A stretch of 64,000 nucleotides of DNA from CAILZL01 sp963748005 (GCA_963748005.1 CAVVHH010000002.1:806001-870000), one strand, 5' to 3'. Positions 31,497 to 39,855 are shown, numbered from the stretch's first letter. Numbers and translations are program-made. Notes: a model not told the origin generated them from the sequence alone.

Positions 31497-31802
31497 ATGA
31501 GCGACACCATCGTACTGAACGTGCATATTCAGGCGGCACCGGGCAAGGGTCCGGAACTGCTGAAACATCTGTCGGCGCTGCTGGCACCCAGCCGTGCAGA
31601 GCCGGGCTGCGTCAGTTATCTGCTGCACACCGATCCGGAAGACCCCGACAAACTGATGTTCTACGAAGCCTTCAAGGATCAGGCAGCACTGGATAAACAT
31701 CTTGCCGAGCCGCACTTCCAGGCCTTCGTCAAATGGCGTGAGTCGCAAAGCCCCGATCCCATGGCTGCCGTCACCGTGACGCGCTGGAAACCCGTGGGCT
31801 GA
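31497..31802 (+). CDS. ABM-domain protein (putative quinol monooxygenase)
   Basis: A 101-residue protein with the ferredoxin-like ABM fold: VLNVHIQAAPGKGPELLKHL, RAEPGCVSYLLHTDPEDPDK, LMFYEAFKDQAALDKHL, PHFQAFVKW. The EPGC and FYE.. positions are those of YgiN/LsrG-type proteins. It begins 37 bases after the dehydrogenase and is followed closely by the epimerase-like gene, so it belongs to the sugar operon. In such operons this family may act on a keto-sugar or isomerise a reactive intermediate; the role is not fixed. Confidence 0.8.
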   Translation: MSDTIVLNVHIQAAPGKGPELLKHLSALLAPSRAEPGCVSYLLHTDPEDPDKLMFYEAFKDQAALDKHLAEPHFQAFVKWRESQSPDPMAAVTVTRWKPVG

Positions 31803-31811
31803 AGACTCACC

Positions 31812-32897
31812 ATGCGTTCGATCAGCTATCGCGGTCGTCAGGCCATTGCAATTGAAAATGCTGATCTGGCGATTACCGTGCTGGTCGAGGGCGGCCATAT
31901 CGCCAGCATGGTTCGCAAATCAGGAAATGCGGCTGGCCTGAATCCGCTGTGGACTCCGCCGTGGTCTGCTGTCGAACCCTCCGAATACAGCGTGGAGCGT
32001 CATCCCGGATTCGGCACCACGCAGGAAGCGCCGATTCTGGCCAGCATCATGGGCCACAACATCTGCCTCGATACCTATGGTGGTCCCAGCGCTGAAGAAG
32101 CCGCTGCCGGCATGCCAATTCATGGCGAAGGCCCACTGGTGCGCTACAGCGTAGAAAGTCTGGGCGCTCGCGAAGTGCGCCTCTCGGCAGTTCTGCCGCT
32201 GGCGCAACTGCGCTTCGAACGCACCATCAAGCTCGATGAGCGCGGACACACTGCACACGTCAACGAAACCATTGAGAACCTCACAGCCAGTGACCGTCCG
32301 ATTGCCTGGACCCAACATGTCACCATGGGTCCACCCTTTATCGACCATGGTCGGACGCAGTTCTTCCTGACGGCTACACGATCGAAGGTCATCGATGCGG
32401 ATTTCGGTGGCGTACAAAAACCTGGTGCGGAATTTGATTGGCCGATGTGTCCCACCAAGAATGGTGGACACGTTGATTTGCGGCGCTTCACCGAGGCTAG
32501 AAAATCAGGCGAATTCTCCACGCATCTGTCCGACCCCGCGCGTCAGCACGGCGCATTCGCCGCCTGGTCGCCGACTGCAAAGTTGGTGTTTGGCTATGCA
32601 TGGAACCGCGAAGAATTTCCGTGGATCTGCCGCTGGGAGGAAAACAACCATCGCATGGATGTACCGTGGAGCGGCCGAACGCTGACCTGCGCAATGGAGT
32701 TCGGTGTATCACCCACTGTTGAATCGCGTCGCGAGATGGTGAACCGGGGCAGTCTGTTCGGTGTCCCGGCATTCCGTTGGGCTCCAGCAAAATCACGCAT
32801 TGCCGCGTCCTATTGCGCCTTCCTGCTGGATGGCGACCGTATACCTACCGATGTACAGTGGAATGCAGGTGCTGAAGCCCGCATTCGCTTTGATTAG
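31812..32897 (+). CDS. Galactose mutarotase-like (aldose epimerase superfamily) protein
   Basis: A 361-residue protein, 9 bases after the ABM gene. The pattern ISYRGRQAIAIENADLAITV, GGHIASMVRKSG at the start is that of the beta-sandwich mutarotase superfamily. In the middle, RTIKLDERGHTAHVNETIEN then RPIAWTQHVTMGPPF, and near the end DVPWSGRTLTCAMEFGVSP. Catalysis in the family uses a His and a Glu; candidates are H in TQHVTMG and E in AMEFG. It most likely acts on an anomer or oxidised sugar made by the dehydrogenase upstream. Exact reaction unknown. Confidence 0.65.
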   Translation: MRSISYRGRQAIAIENADLAITVLVEGGHIASMVRKSGNAAGLNPLWTPPWSAVEPSEYSVERHPGFGTTQEAPILASIMGHNICLDTYGGPSAEEAAAGMPIHGEGPLVRYSVESLGAREVRLSAVLPLAQLRFERTIKLDERGHTAHVNETIENLTASDRPIAWTQHVTMGPPFIDHGRTQFFLTATRSKVIDADFGGVQKPGAEFDWPMCPTKNGGHVDLRRFTEARKSGEFSTHLSDPARQHGAFAAWSPTAKLVFGYAWNREEFPWICRWEENNHRMDVPWSGRTLTCAMEFGVSPTVESRREMVNRGSLFGVPAFRWAPAKSRIAASYCAFLLDGDRIPTDVQWNAGAEARIRFD

Positions 32898-32940
32898 TCA
32901 TTCACAATTGCCCACATTTGCGCAGAGGCTTCGATCTTTA

Positions 32941-33804
32941 ATGACCACTACAACTCAAGACGCATACACACCCCCCAACGATGCGCCCCCGATGCGTATC
33001 GACAAGGTCCTGGTGGGCCAGACGGCGCTGATTACCGGCGCCAGCAAAGGTCTGGGGCAAGGCATGGCTATCGGCTTCGCCATGGCGGGCGCGGACGTGC
33101 TGATCAACTACAACGGCGATGAAGCCGGCGCACTCGAAACCAAGCGACGCGTCGAAGCGCTGGGCAGACGCGCCGAAATCTTCAAGGCAAACGTTGCCCG
33201 CGAAGATGAAGTCAAAGCAATGTTCAAGTTCATGATGGAAAAGTTCGGGCGCATGGACATCTGCGTGCCCAACTCGGCCATCCAGCTCAACGCCCCTGTC
33301 GATGAGATGACACTCAAGCAGTGGCAGGATGTCATCGACGTGAACCTCACTGGCCTGTTCCTGTGCGCTCGCGAAGCAGTAAAGATCTTCAAGCAGCAGG
33401 GCATCGACCGGTCATTGTCCTATGCAGCCGGGAAGTTGATCTTCATCAGCTCCGTGCACGACATCATTCCCTGGGAAGGCCACGCCAATTACGCCACGGC
33501 GAAAGGCGGCCTGATGTTGTTCATGAAGAGCCTCGCTCAGGAAGTGGCGCATCTGCGCATTCGCGTGAACGCAATTTCCCCAGGTGCCATCCGCACCCCG
33601 ATGAATGTCGAGAAACTGACCTCTCCCGAAATCTTTGAGCGCGTGTTGCTGAAACTGATCCCCTGCAAACGCATCGGTGAGCCAGAAGATGTAGCGCAAG
33701 CGGCCGTGTGGCTGGCGTCCGACCAGTCCGATTACGTGCATGGCACCACCATTTACGTGGATGGCGGCATGACGCTGTGGCCTTGCTTTATTGGCGCCGG
33801 CTGA
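32941..33804 (+). CDS. SDR-family dehydrogenase (glucose 1-dehydrogenase-like)
   Basis: A 287-residue classical short-chain dehydrogenase. Cofactor motif TGASKGLGQG (about residues 31-40), NNAG-equivalent altered to PNSA, Ser in FISSVHD, Tyr-x3-Lys in NYATAKGG, then the usual SPGAIRTPMN and the end YVHGTTIYVDGGMTLWP. Start at ATG 32941; the frame is open back into the previous gene but only this start gives the usual N-terminus. The N-terminal 28 residues are longer than in most family members. Last gene of the four-gene operon. NNAG to PNSA is a deviation worth noting but still compatible with the fold. Confidence 0.85.
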   Translation: MTTTTQDAYTPPNDAPPMRIDKVLVGQTALITGASKGLGQGMAIGFAMAGADVLINYNGDEAGALETKRRVEALGRRAEIFKANVAREDEVKAMFKFMMEKFGRMDICVPNSAIQLNAPVDEMTLKQWQDVIDVNLTGLFLCAREAVKIFKQQGIDRSLSYAAGKLIFISSVHDIIPWEGHANYATAKGGLMLFMKSLAQEVAHLRIRVNAISPGAIRTPMNVEKLTSPEIFERVLLKLIPCKRIGEPEDVAQAAVWLASDQSDYVHGTTIYVDGGMTLWPCFIGAG

Positions 33805-33820
33805 GCAGCTGCTGTATCGG

Positions 33821-33993
33821 CTCCCCCTCCCTGAGGGACAAATTCGTCTGGAACGAATTTGGTCGCACGTTAGTGCGCCCCCGAAGGGGGGAATCCCATG
33901 GATGGGATGAGCAAAGGGTTGTGGTGAGGGTGCTCCGCACACGTATCGTCCCCCTCACCCGCGCTACGCGCGACCTCTCCCACGAGGGGAGAG
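33821..33993. repeat. Chain of small hairpins and REP-like units
   Basis: In order: CCCTCCCTGAGGGA region; CAAATTCGT/ACGAATTTG (33839-33861); CGCAC/GTGCG (33864-33877); CCCCC/GGGGG (33878-33890); ATCCCAT/ATGGGAT (33893-33908); then the unit CCCTCACCCGCGCTACGCGC (33952 on) and GACCTCTCCCACGAGGGGAG. The last unit recurs at 35263-35308, on the far side of the LysR gene. No protein is encoded. It sits between the SDR gene and the convergent LysR gene. Confidence 0.7.
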
Positions 33994-34160
33994 GTAAAAC
34001 ACACAGTATCGAGCTATGTAAGTGCCGTCGTTCTTGAAAGTCTCGATCAAGGGATGCAGTGCAAGGTGAAACGGACAGAAAAACGCAGCGTACACGGCAG
34101 TACGTGAGTATTTTTCTGGTCGTTTCAACGCCGCAATGCGCCCTTCAGCGAGACTTTGAA

Positions 34161-35081
34161 CTATTTCTTGAAGCTCTGCCGCAGATGATCCACCAGAACA
34201 CGCACAGCGCGCGGCACCTGTGCCGACCAAGGACGGATGGCATGAATGTGCTGGCCGAAAAATCCTACCGGCTTCCAGTCCGGGAGTACCTGCTGAAGTT
34301 GCCCGTGCTTCAACAAGTCTGACGCGGTGAAGTCGGGTAGCAACGCAATACCCAGTCCGCCAAGCGCAGCTTCGCGCAACACCTCGCTGTTGTTGGCGCG
34401 TAATGGACCACTGACGGGTACGCTGATGCGTTCGTTCTTCTTGCGGCCACGTGACTTTTCGAATGACCAGGTACGATCCAGATCGCGCAAGTACATCAGG
34501 CAATCATGATCGGCGAGTTGGGAGGGATGATCGGGTGCGCCGCGTCGTTGCAGGTAGCTTTCGCTGGCCACCAGTATCGAGCGTGTTTCGCACAGCGGCC
34601 ATGCCACGTAGGTATCGGGGGGATTGTCGGTGTGGCGGATGGCCAGGTCGAAGCCTTCCTGTGCGAGGTTGATCAGCCGATCTGACAGATCGAGTTCCAG
34701 ACGGACTTCTGGATACTGCAACAGGAAAGCTGGTAACGCGGGGGCGATCACCTGGCGACCGAGCGCGACGGGCGCGGTGACACGCACCAGTCCGCGCGGT
34801 GCGCCGGCCAGGTCCTTCACATGACTAAAACTTTCGGCAATGCGGGCAAACGAGGCTTCGATATCCTGCGCCAGCCGCGAGCCCGCTTCGGTGAGTACGA
34901 CGGAGCGTGTGGTGCGCCGCACCAGGGGTACACCCGCCGACTTTTCCAGCTCGTTGATGCGTGCGCTCACCGAGGCCTTGGACACGCCAAGACGTTGAGC
35001 GGTCTGGGTAAAACTCTGGGTTTGCGCCAGCACGGTGAGCAGGTGCAGGTCCGGCAAAACGGGGCCCAGTTCGCGCTGCAT
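34161..35081 (-). CDS. LysR-type transcriptional regulator
   Basis: A 306-residue regulator from ATG 35081 (GTG 35096 adds five residues). N-terminal winged HTH at about 8-65: LAQTQSFTQTAQRLGVSKASVSARINELEKS. Effector-binding domain from about 90 to 300 (VRVTAPVALGRQVIAPALPAF, LDLSDRLINLAQEGFDLAIR). It reads away from mmsA, and the 297 bases between them are packed with REP-like units. A LysR gene divergent from the gene it controls is the usual layout, so mmsA or the adjacent SDR operon are likely targets (inference). Confidence 0.9.
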   Translation of the reverse strand: MQRELGPVLPDLHLLTVLAQTQSFTQTAQRLGVSKASVSARINELEKSAGVPLVRRTTRSVVLTEAGSRLAQDIEASFARIAESFSHVKDLAGAPRGLVRVTAPVALGRQVIAPALPAFLLQYPEVRLELDLSDRLINLAQEGFDLAIRHTDNPPDTYVAWPLCETRSILVASESYLQRRGAPDHPSQLADHDCLMYLRDLDRTWSFEKSRGRKKNERISVPVSGPLRANNSEVLREAALGGLGIALLPDFTASDLLKHGQLQQVLPDWKPVGFFGQHIHAIRPWSAQVPRAVRVLVDHLRQSFKK

Positions 35082-35209
35082 GTGTGGAATTCTCACTGTT
35101 CAGAATAATGAACAATGTAGTCAGTTATTGCGCATTGCGCCAGAGGGGGTTGGTTCCTAGACTGGCCGCCATTGAAGATCCCAATTGATCGTAATGGTGC
35201 TTGATTCAG

Positions 35210-35308
35210 CTCCCTCTCCCTAAGGGAGAGGGTTGGGGTGAGGGTGTTTAAGAGAAGACATTCCCCCTCACCCGCGCTACGCGCGACCTCTCCCACAAGG
35301 GGCGAGGT
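35210..35308. repeat. Two REP-like units upstream of mmsA
   Basis: CCCTCTCCC (35212-35220), loop TAA, GGGAGAGGG (35224-35232) is the same unit as at 4379 and 6842. Behind it, 35263-35308 repeats the CCCTCACCCGCGCTACGCGC unit seen at 33952, with a few changes. Together they fill much of the gap between LysR and mmsA. Confidence 0.75.
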
Positions 35309-35377
35309 GAAGCAAAGCGTCAACCAGGTTCCACCAACTCGACCAATTTCACTTACACATTCGAACACGAGGTCCCT

Positions 35378-36925
35378 ATGGACGGCTCAAAGCTCAGCAT
35401 CCAGTACCCCATCACCGGCACTATTCAGCACTGGATTGGCGGCAAGGTGAGCACCAGCACCAGCGGTCGTTCGCAGGATGTGTTCAATCCAGCCACCGGC
35501 GAAGCCGCGCGCAAGGTGGCACTGGCGAGTATTGAAGAAGTGAACGCAGCCGTGGCCAGCGCCAAGGCGGCATGGCCTAAGTGGGCGGATACCTCGCCGT
35601 TGCGTCGCGCACGCATCATGAACAACTTCCTGAACCTGATGAATCAGCATCGCGATCAACTCGCGGCGATCATTACCAGCGAACACGGCAAGGTGTTCAC
35701 CGATGCACAGGGTGAAGTCTCGCGCGGCATCGACGTCATCGAATTCGCCTGCGGCGTGCCCAACCTGCTGAAGACCGATTTCACCGATCAGGTATCCACC
35801 GGCATGGATAACTGGGTGTTGCGTCAACCGCTCGGCGTCGTGGCCGGCATCACGCCCTTCAACTTCCCCTGCATGGTGCCGTGCTGGATGTTCCCGATGG
35901 CGATTGCCACTGGCAATTGCTTCATCCTCAAGCCCAGCGAGCGCGACCCTTCGGCTGCGCTGTACATGGCTGAGTTGTTGAAACAAGCCGGTTTGCCGGA
36001 TGGCGTGTTCAACGTTGTTCAAGGTGACAAGGTGGCCGTAGATGCCTTGCTCGAACATCCGGATGTAAGGGCTATCAGCTTTGTCGGCTCGACACCGATT
36101 GCGCATTACATCTATCAGCGTGGCGCGGCGATGGGCAAGCGCGCGCAAGCGCTGGGTGGTGCGAAGAACCACATGGTGGTGATGCCGGATGCAGACCTTG
36201 ATCAGGCGGTGGATGGTCTGATCGGCGCCGCGTACGGTTCGGCCGGCGAACGCTGCATGGCTATTTCAGTAGCGGTGCTGGTGGGCGATGTCGCCGACAA
36301 GATCATGCCCAAGCTAGCTGAACGTGCGCGGCAACTGAAAGTAAAGAACGGCATGGAGCTGGATTCAGAGATGGGCCCGATTGTGACGGGCCAGGCGCTG
36401 GATCGCATCAAGGGTTATATCGACGACGGCGTGAAGAGTGGCGCCAGGCTGGTGGTCGACGGTCGCGTTGATGCCAACGGCAAACCGTTTACCGTGCCGG
36501 GCTTCGAAAAGGGCTACTGGATCGGCGGCACGCTATTCGACAACGTCACTCCCGACATGCGCATCTACAAGGAAGAAATCTTTGGACCCGTGCTGTCCTG
36601 TATACGTGTGAAGGACTTCGCTGCAGCAGTGAACCTGATCAACGCCCACGAATTCGGCAACGGCGTGTCGTGCTACACCCGCGACGGTCATGTAGCTCGC
36701 GAGTTCGGCCGGCGCATCGAAGTCGGCATGGTCGGTATCAATGTGCCGATTCCGGTGCCGATGGCATGGCACGGCTTCGGCGGCTGGAAGAAGAGCCTGT
36801 TCGGCGACATGCATGCCTACGGCAATGAAGGCGTGCGCTTCTACACCAAGCAGAAGTCGATCATGCAACGCTGGCCGGAAAGCATCGAGAAGGGCGCTGA
36901 GTTTGTGATGCCGACTTCGAAATGA
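35378..36925 (+). CDS. mmsA: Methylmalonate-semialdehyde dehydrogenase (CoA-acylating)
   Basis: A 515-residue aldehyde dehydrogenase, slightly long at the N-terminus. It turns (methyl)malonate semialdehyde plus CoA into propionyl- or acetyl-CoA, the last step of valine and of myo-inositol breakdown. Family marks: VNPATGE-like FNPATGEAARKVAL, GVVAGITPFNFPCMVPCWM, LGGAKNHMVVMPDAD, GSAGERCMAIS with the catalytic Cys near residue 293, and the end RFYTKQKSIMQRWPES. The gene is whole. Its last 93 bases are repeated at 43234-43326. Neighbours before it are regulators; the genes right after it are unrelated accessory genes. Confidence 0.95.
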   Translation: MDGSKLSIQYPITGTIQHWIGGKVSTSTSGRSQDVFNPATGEAARKVALASIEEVNAAVASAKAAWPKWADTSPLRRARIMNNFLNLMNQHRDQLAAIITSEHGKVFTDAQGEVSRGIDVIEFACGVPNLLKTDFTDQVSTGMDNWVLRQPLGVVAGITPFNFPCMVPCWMFPMAIATGNCFILKPSERDPSAALYMAELLKQAGLPDGVFNVVQGDKVAVDALLEHPDVRAISFVGSTPIAHYIYQRGAAMGKRAQALGGAKNHMVVMPDADLDQAVDGLIGAAYGSAGERCMAISVAVLVGDVADKIMPKLAERARQLKVKNGMELDSEMGPIVTGQALDRIKGYIDDGVKSGARLVVDGRVDANGKPFTVPGFEKGYWIGGTLFDNVTPDMRIYKEEIFGPVLSCIRVKDFAAAVNLINAHEFGNGVSCYTRDGHVAREFGRRIEVGMVGINVPIPVPMAWHGFGGWKKSLFGDMHAYGNEGVRFYTKQKSIMQRWPESIEKGAEFVMPTSK

Positions 36926-36995
36926 TCAGGTCGGAATTCTCGGTCGAAGTCATGCTCTATGCGGCACATAACGGCCGGCGCTACACTTGCCCGCA

Positions 36996-37220
36996 ATGAG
37001 CGCCCGCATAGACCATGCACTCGATGAAGCTCTCGGCCTCCCGGCTGAGGAACGTTCTGCTGTGGCTGTGGCGTTGATTAACAGTCTTGAGGGCACGACG
37101 GATCAATCTGTGTCTGAAGCCTGGCGAAAGGAACTCCTGCGGCGACGTGATGCGCTGCGTTCCGGGCAAACCAAGGCATCGACCTGGAGTGAAGCCCGCG
37201 CGCGCCTGTCTTCCTTGTGA
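36996..37220 (+). CDS. Orphan addiction-module protein (antitoxin-like)
   Basis: A 74-residue acidic-basic helical protein starting MSARIDHALDEALGLPAEER. The pattern EALGLPAEERSAVAVALINSLE, then EAWRKELLRRRDALRSGQTK and WSEARARL, is that of the small addiction-module component family (TIGR02574-like as I remember it). These are normally followed by a RelE/ParE-type toxin gene; here nothing of that sort is seen before the cyclase gene on the other strand. It begins 70 bases after mmsA, just inside the nested block. Confidence 0.65.
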   Translation: MSARIDHALDEALGLPAEERSAVAVALINSLEGTTDQSVSEAWRKELLRRRDALRSGQTKASTWSEARARLSSL

Positions 37221-37295
37221 CACGCCCGATCCCCCTAACCCGGCGCCCGTACCGGTCACGTTCTACATTTAGATCAGCGTTCGATCCCAACGACT

Positions 37296-37994
37296 TCACG
37301 TGAGAACCCAACGGCAAGTCGAGCAGTAAATGGGCTTTCCACCCATCTGTGTCCAGGAACGTGCGTCCCACATCTGCTTGCCATTTGAGACTTTTACGCT
37401 CTCATTCATCTTGTCGTAGACGTCCTTGGTGATCCAGAGGGGTTTTTCGGAAAGATTGCAGAGCTTTGCTGCGTGATTCGCTGCACGCCCAATCCAGACC
37501 AAGTCGTTATCACCTCGGACGCCAACTCTGGCAACACGAAGCGCGCTGGTGTCAACCCCGATCACATGCTTGAGTATAAAGGCTGTGTCTGGATAGCGAG
37601 CCCTGATGGCAGGCCGAATTAATTCTTCGACCGCGTAATTGATCTTCAATGCCGTACGGACGGCAATTGTATTCTTGTAGTCTCCAACAAAAACGGCCAT
37701 GACGCGGTCGCCGTCATAGGCCGTAATCGTTCCACTCTCGCTGTTAATGATCTGAGACGCGCACCGAAGATATGCTTTGTAAACCTCAGCCGCAAACCAC
37801 CATTTATAGTTATCGACCATGTTGGTCGATCCATCCAGATCCGCGTACAAAATGGTGGCAGATTCAAGAGCCTTCGCATGATTTGAGTTGAGGCGCAGAT
37901 TTTCCGGATTAGGTACAACCTCCGCCTTTTCCTCGTCCCACTTGGACTTGAGCGTCAACTTAACTTCTGATTCCAAGTCCTCTTTGAGTGACAT
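37296..37994 (-). CDS. pycC: Pycsar-type class III nucleotide cyclase (PycC-like)
   Basis: A 232-residue cytoplasmic cyclase from ATG 37994; the frame is open farther but overlaps the effector gene. Class III cyclase core from about 45 to 200. First metal Asp at 52 in ILYADLDGSTNMVDNY, second metal Asp at 96 in ITAYDGDRVMAVFVGD. The late motif WIGRAANHAAKL (168-178) supplies the transition-state Asn (173), with Lys 177 where most class III cyclases have Arg. In Pycsar defence this enzyme makes cCMP or cUMP upon phage infection, and the nucleotide switches on the effector. The PycTM-like gene is 8 bases upstream on the same strand, which is the best support for this reading. Which pyrimidine is used cannot be read. 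Confidence 0.8.
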   Translation of the reverse strand: MSLKEDLESEVKLTLKSKWDEEKAEVVPNPENLRLNSNHAKALESATILYADLDGSTNMVDNYKWWFAAEVYKAYLRCASQIINSESGTITAYDGDRVMAVFVGDYKNTIAVRTALKINYAVEELIRPAIRARYPDTAFILKHVIGVDTSALRVARVGVRGDNDLVWIGRAANHAAKLCNLSEKPLWITKDVYDKMNESVKVSNGKQMWDARSWTQMGGKPIYCSTCRWVLT

Positions 37995-38002
37995 GCCAAA
38001 GC

Positions 38003-38491
38003 CTATATCTTCAGCAGGCAGGCAATGGCGGCAACCCACGGCAATACCGCAACGAATGACCACATCATCGCATTGCGCACCCACCTGAACTTGTCGCACG
38101 CGATCTCCGCATTCCGATGTATCTGTTCAAGACAGTCATTAAGGAACGCGGTGTTATCAGCTCTCTTGAATGAGTCCACATAGTCGGCTCGACTGTCCTT
38201 GACGATCTTTCCGAAGAACACGAATGAGGTAGGTGGGCCCTCCGTTCTTGGTAGCACCGACATCGCCGCACAGAATATGGCTATCAACAAACAGGCAGCA
38301 GAAGTGACGGAGAATAAGTTCGCCCATGCAGAGCGTTCTGTGACCGCACCGAATGCGGCAGCCAGCCCGCCGAGCATCGCCGTGTTGAGAGCTACGATGA
38401 CGCCAGTCTTAACCTCTGCGGCGCTGACCCAATGGAGATTTTTTTCAAGAATCCATTGGGCGAATGACAGACGCTCTTGATCGTCGTTCAC
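38003..38491 (-). CDS. pycTM: Pycsar effector, membrane type (PycTM-like)
   Basis: A 162-residue protein that matches the Pycsar effector (DUF5706-like) pattern: a start helix FAQWILEKNLHWVSAAEVKTG, two membrane helices at about 28-50 and 56-80 (VIVALNTAMLGGLAAAFGAV; ANLFSVTSAACLLIAIFCAA), then SFVFFGKIVKDSRADYVDSF, a helical stretch LEQIHRNAEIACDKFRWVRN and a third hydrophobic end helix at about 139-161. When bound to a cyclic pyrimidine, such effectors damage the inner membrane and stop phage spread. It precedes the cyclase; many described Pycsar loci have the cyclase first. About 220 bases upstream are free of genes and should hold the promoter. Confidence 0.8.
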   Translation of the reverse strand: MNDDQERLSFAQWILEKNLHWVSAAEVKTGVIVALNTAMLGGLAAAFGAVTERSAWANLFSVTSAACLLIAIFCAAMSVLPRTEGPPTSFVFFGKIVKDSRADYVDSFKRADNTAFLNDCLEQIHRNAEIACDKFRWVRNAMMWSFVAVLPWVAAIACLLKI

Positions 38492-38711
38492 AGAACCTCC
38501 CGTGATCCAATGACGAAACTAATAGACTCGAGCCGTTTGTTCGTATGTATTGGCATCGCCATTTGATGCTCCCTTGCGATCCTACTTTGTCGGCACTCTA
38601 GTCGCTGTGAATTGCCGGATCTAGATGCTGACTATCTACGTAAACGGTACTGGGCACCCGGGTTAGCGGGTATTCAAACCTCTCATCAAATTTAACTGCT
38701 TGAAACTTCCC
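38492..38711. other. Upstream region of the Pycsar module
   Basis: 220 bases with no open frame worth noting and visibly more A/T than the surroundings. It lies between the pycTM-like gene and the stop of the XRE gene, both on the minus strand, so the Pycsar promoter should be here. I see no clear operator. Confidence 0.4.
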
Positions 38712-38900
38712 TCAAGCGGCAAGCTTGAATTTGGGACGCAACCCGGCTCTGGCGGCCAGCCGCACCAGCAAATCCAGGCTGAAGCGGCTGATTGCGCCGC
38801 GCTTGATGTCCGATACCCTGGCCTGCGTTACGCCCAACACTTTGGCGGCAGCGGCTTGTGTCATGTCGGAGTGCGCGAGCCATTGCGGCAAGCCGATCAT
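38712..38900 (-). CDS. Truncated XRE-type helix-turn-helix protein
   Basis: A 62-residue protein, almost only a helix-turn-helix: SDMTQAAAAKVLGVTQARVSDIKRGAISRFSLDLLVRLAAR. The pattern is that of XRE antitoxins of about 95 residues, which have some 35 residues before this point; those are missing, and the ATG overlaps the stop of the GNAT gene (ATGA). So it is translated as the third gene of the toxin-antitoxin operon. It may be a regulator of the operon, or a remnant of another antitoxin kept because it is coupled. Confidence 0.7.
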   Translation of the reverse strand: MIGLPQWLAHSDMTQAAAAKVLGVTQARVSDIKRGAISRFSLDLLVRLAARAGLRPKFKLAA

Positions 38901-39394
38901 GTTGTGTATCTCTGTATATCCTTCATGAGCAGCATCAGATGATAGGGATCCGATGGACTCGGCTCGAAATTGAAGTGCTCGTAAAATGCCCTGGCCTGAT
39001 CATCCTTGGCATGCACAAGCACTGCCCTTGCCCCGATGGCACTGGCCGCACCCGCTGATCTGATCAGTGCATCCTTCAACAAGGCCTGCCCGACGCCCTG
39101 CCCCTGCACTGACCGATCAACCGCCAGTCGGGCCAGCAACACTACCGGGATCGGTTGTCTGGCCTGCCCCTTCCTGACCCGCTCCGTGGCACTTTCATGG
39201 GTCACCATACCCGCCGCCAGGCTATAGAACCCGATGACGCTCTGGCCACTGAGTACGACATAGGTCTGGGCACTGTTCGCCTGCTGGTTGGCCCAGGCAT
39301 GCCGCCGCAGGAACCTGTTAAGGCTTTCGTGGCCGCAATCAAACTCGTCCAGCACATGCTGCGCCGCCAACTTGACGACACCTGCCAGTTTCAT
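38897..39394 (-). CDS. GNAT-family acetyltransferase toxin (TacT/AtaT type)
   Basis: A 165-residue acetyltransferase. The start HVLDEFDCGHESLNRFLRRHA and the acetyl-CoA loop LARLAVDRSVQGQGVGQALL match TacT-type toxins, which acetylate the amino group of aminoacyl-tRNAs and block translation. The C-terminal block AFYEHFNFEPSPSDPYHLML contains the catalytic-type Tyr. It overlaps the DUF1778 gene by four bases before it and the XRE gene after it, the standard antitoxin-toxin order plus one extra gene. Confidence 0.88.
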   Translation of the reverse strand: MKLAGVVKLAAQHVLDEFDCGHESLNRFLRRHAWANQQANSAQTYVVLSGQSVIGFYSLAAGMVTHESATERVRKGQARQPIPVVLLARLAVDRSVQGQGVGQALLKDALIRSAGAASAIGARAVLVHAKDDQARAFYEHFNFEPSPSDPYHLMLLMKDIQRYTT

Positions 39395-39669
39395 TGCTCC
39401 AGCACGCTCCGGGTCTTGAGCAATTTCTCCAGTCGCGGCTTTGGCTTGCGCGGTGCATCCAGCGCCGCAACAAACGCCTGATATTGCTTGCTGTTCAGCA
39501 CGAACTCTCGCCGATCGGCCAAGGCTTCGGCCGCAGCCGTCAGCCCGCTGTCCAGCACAAAGGCACTGACGGTCTTGTTCTCGGCCAGCGCCGCCCGTTG
39601 CAGCAGTTGTTTGGCGGTTGGACTCAAACGGACTTCCAACCGGTCTTCGCGACGTTTTGCGACACTCAT
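39391..39669 (-). CDS. DUF1778 ribbon-helix-helix antitoxin (TacA type)
   Basis: A 92-residue protein from ATG 39669 (an upstream frame to 39744 lacks family character). The N-terminal ribbon-helix-helix DNA-binding part is RREDRLEVRLSPTAKQLLQR with ALAENKTVSAFVLDSG. The C-terminal part (FVLNSKQYQAFVAALDAPRK) is the toxin-neutralising end that wraps the GNAT toxin. It would bind its own promoter in 39670-39855 and repress the operon. Confidence 0.9.
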   Translation of the reverse strand: MSVAKRREDRLEVRLSPTAKQLLQRAALAENKTVSAFVLDSGLTAAAEALADRREFVLNSKQYQAFVAALDAPRKPKPRLEKLLKTRSVLEQ

Positions 39670-39855
39670 ATTCTGGCCCTCCGTAGTGCCGACACTAACA
39701 CCCGTACAGTGTCCGTACAAGTTCAACTGACCCGGTCTGGCCAAAAATTTCTGGCTGCAGCGATCAGGTTCATCCTTTTGCCGTCGTAAGCCTCCGAGGG
39801 TTACCGAACTCTGTCGACGCGCTTCTAGTCACACGACCATTGGTGGGCGCAAGCA

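Noticed and set aside
37296..38900. The XRE gene as regulator of the Pycsar module
   Set aside because: It is coupled to the GNAT toxin by a four-base overlap and separated from pycTM by about 220 bases, so it belongs to the toxin-antitoxin operon.
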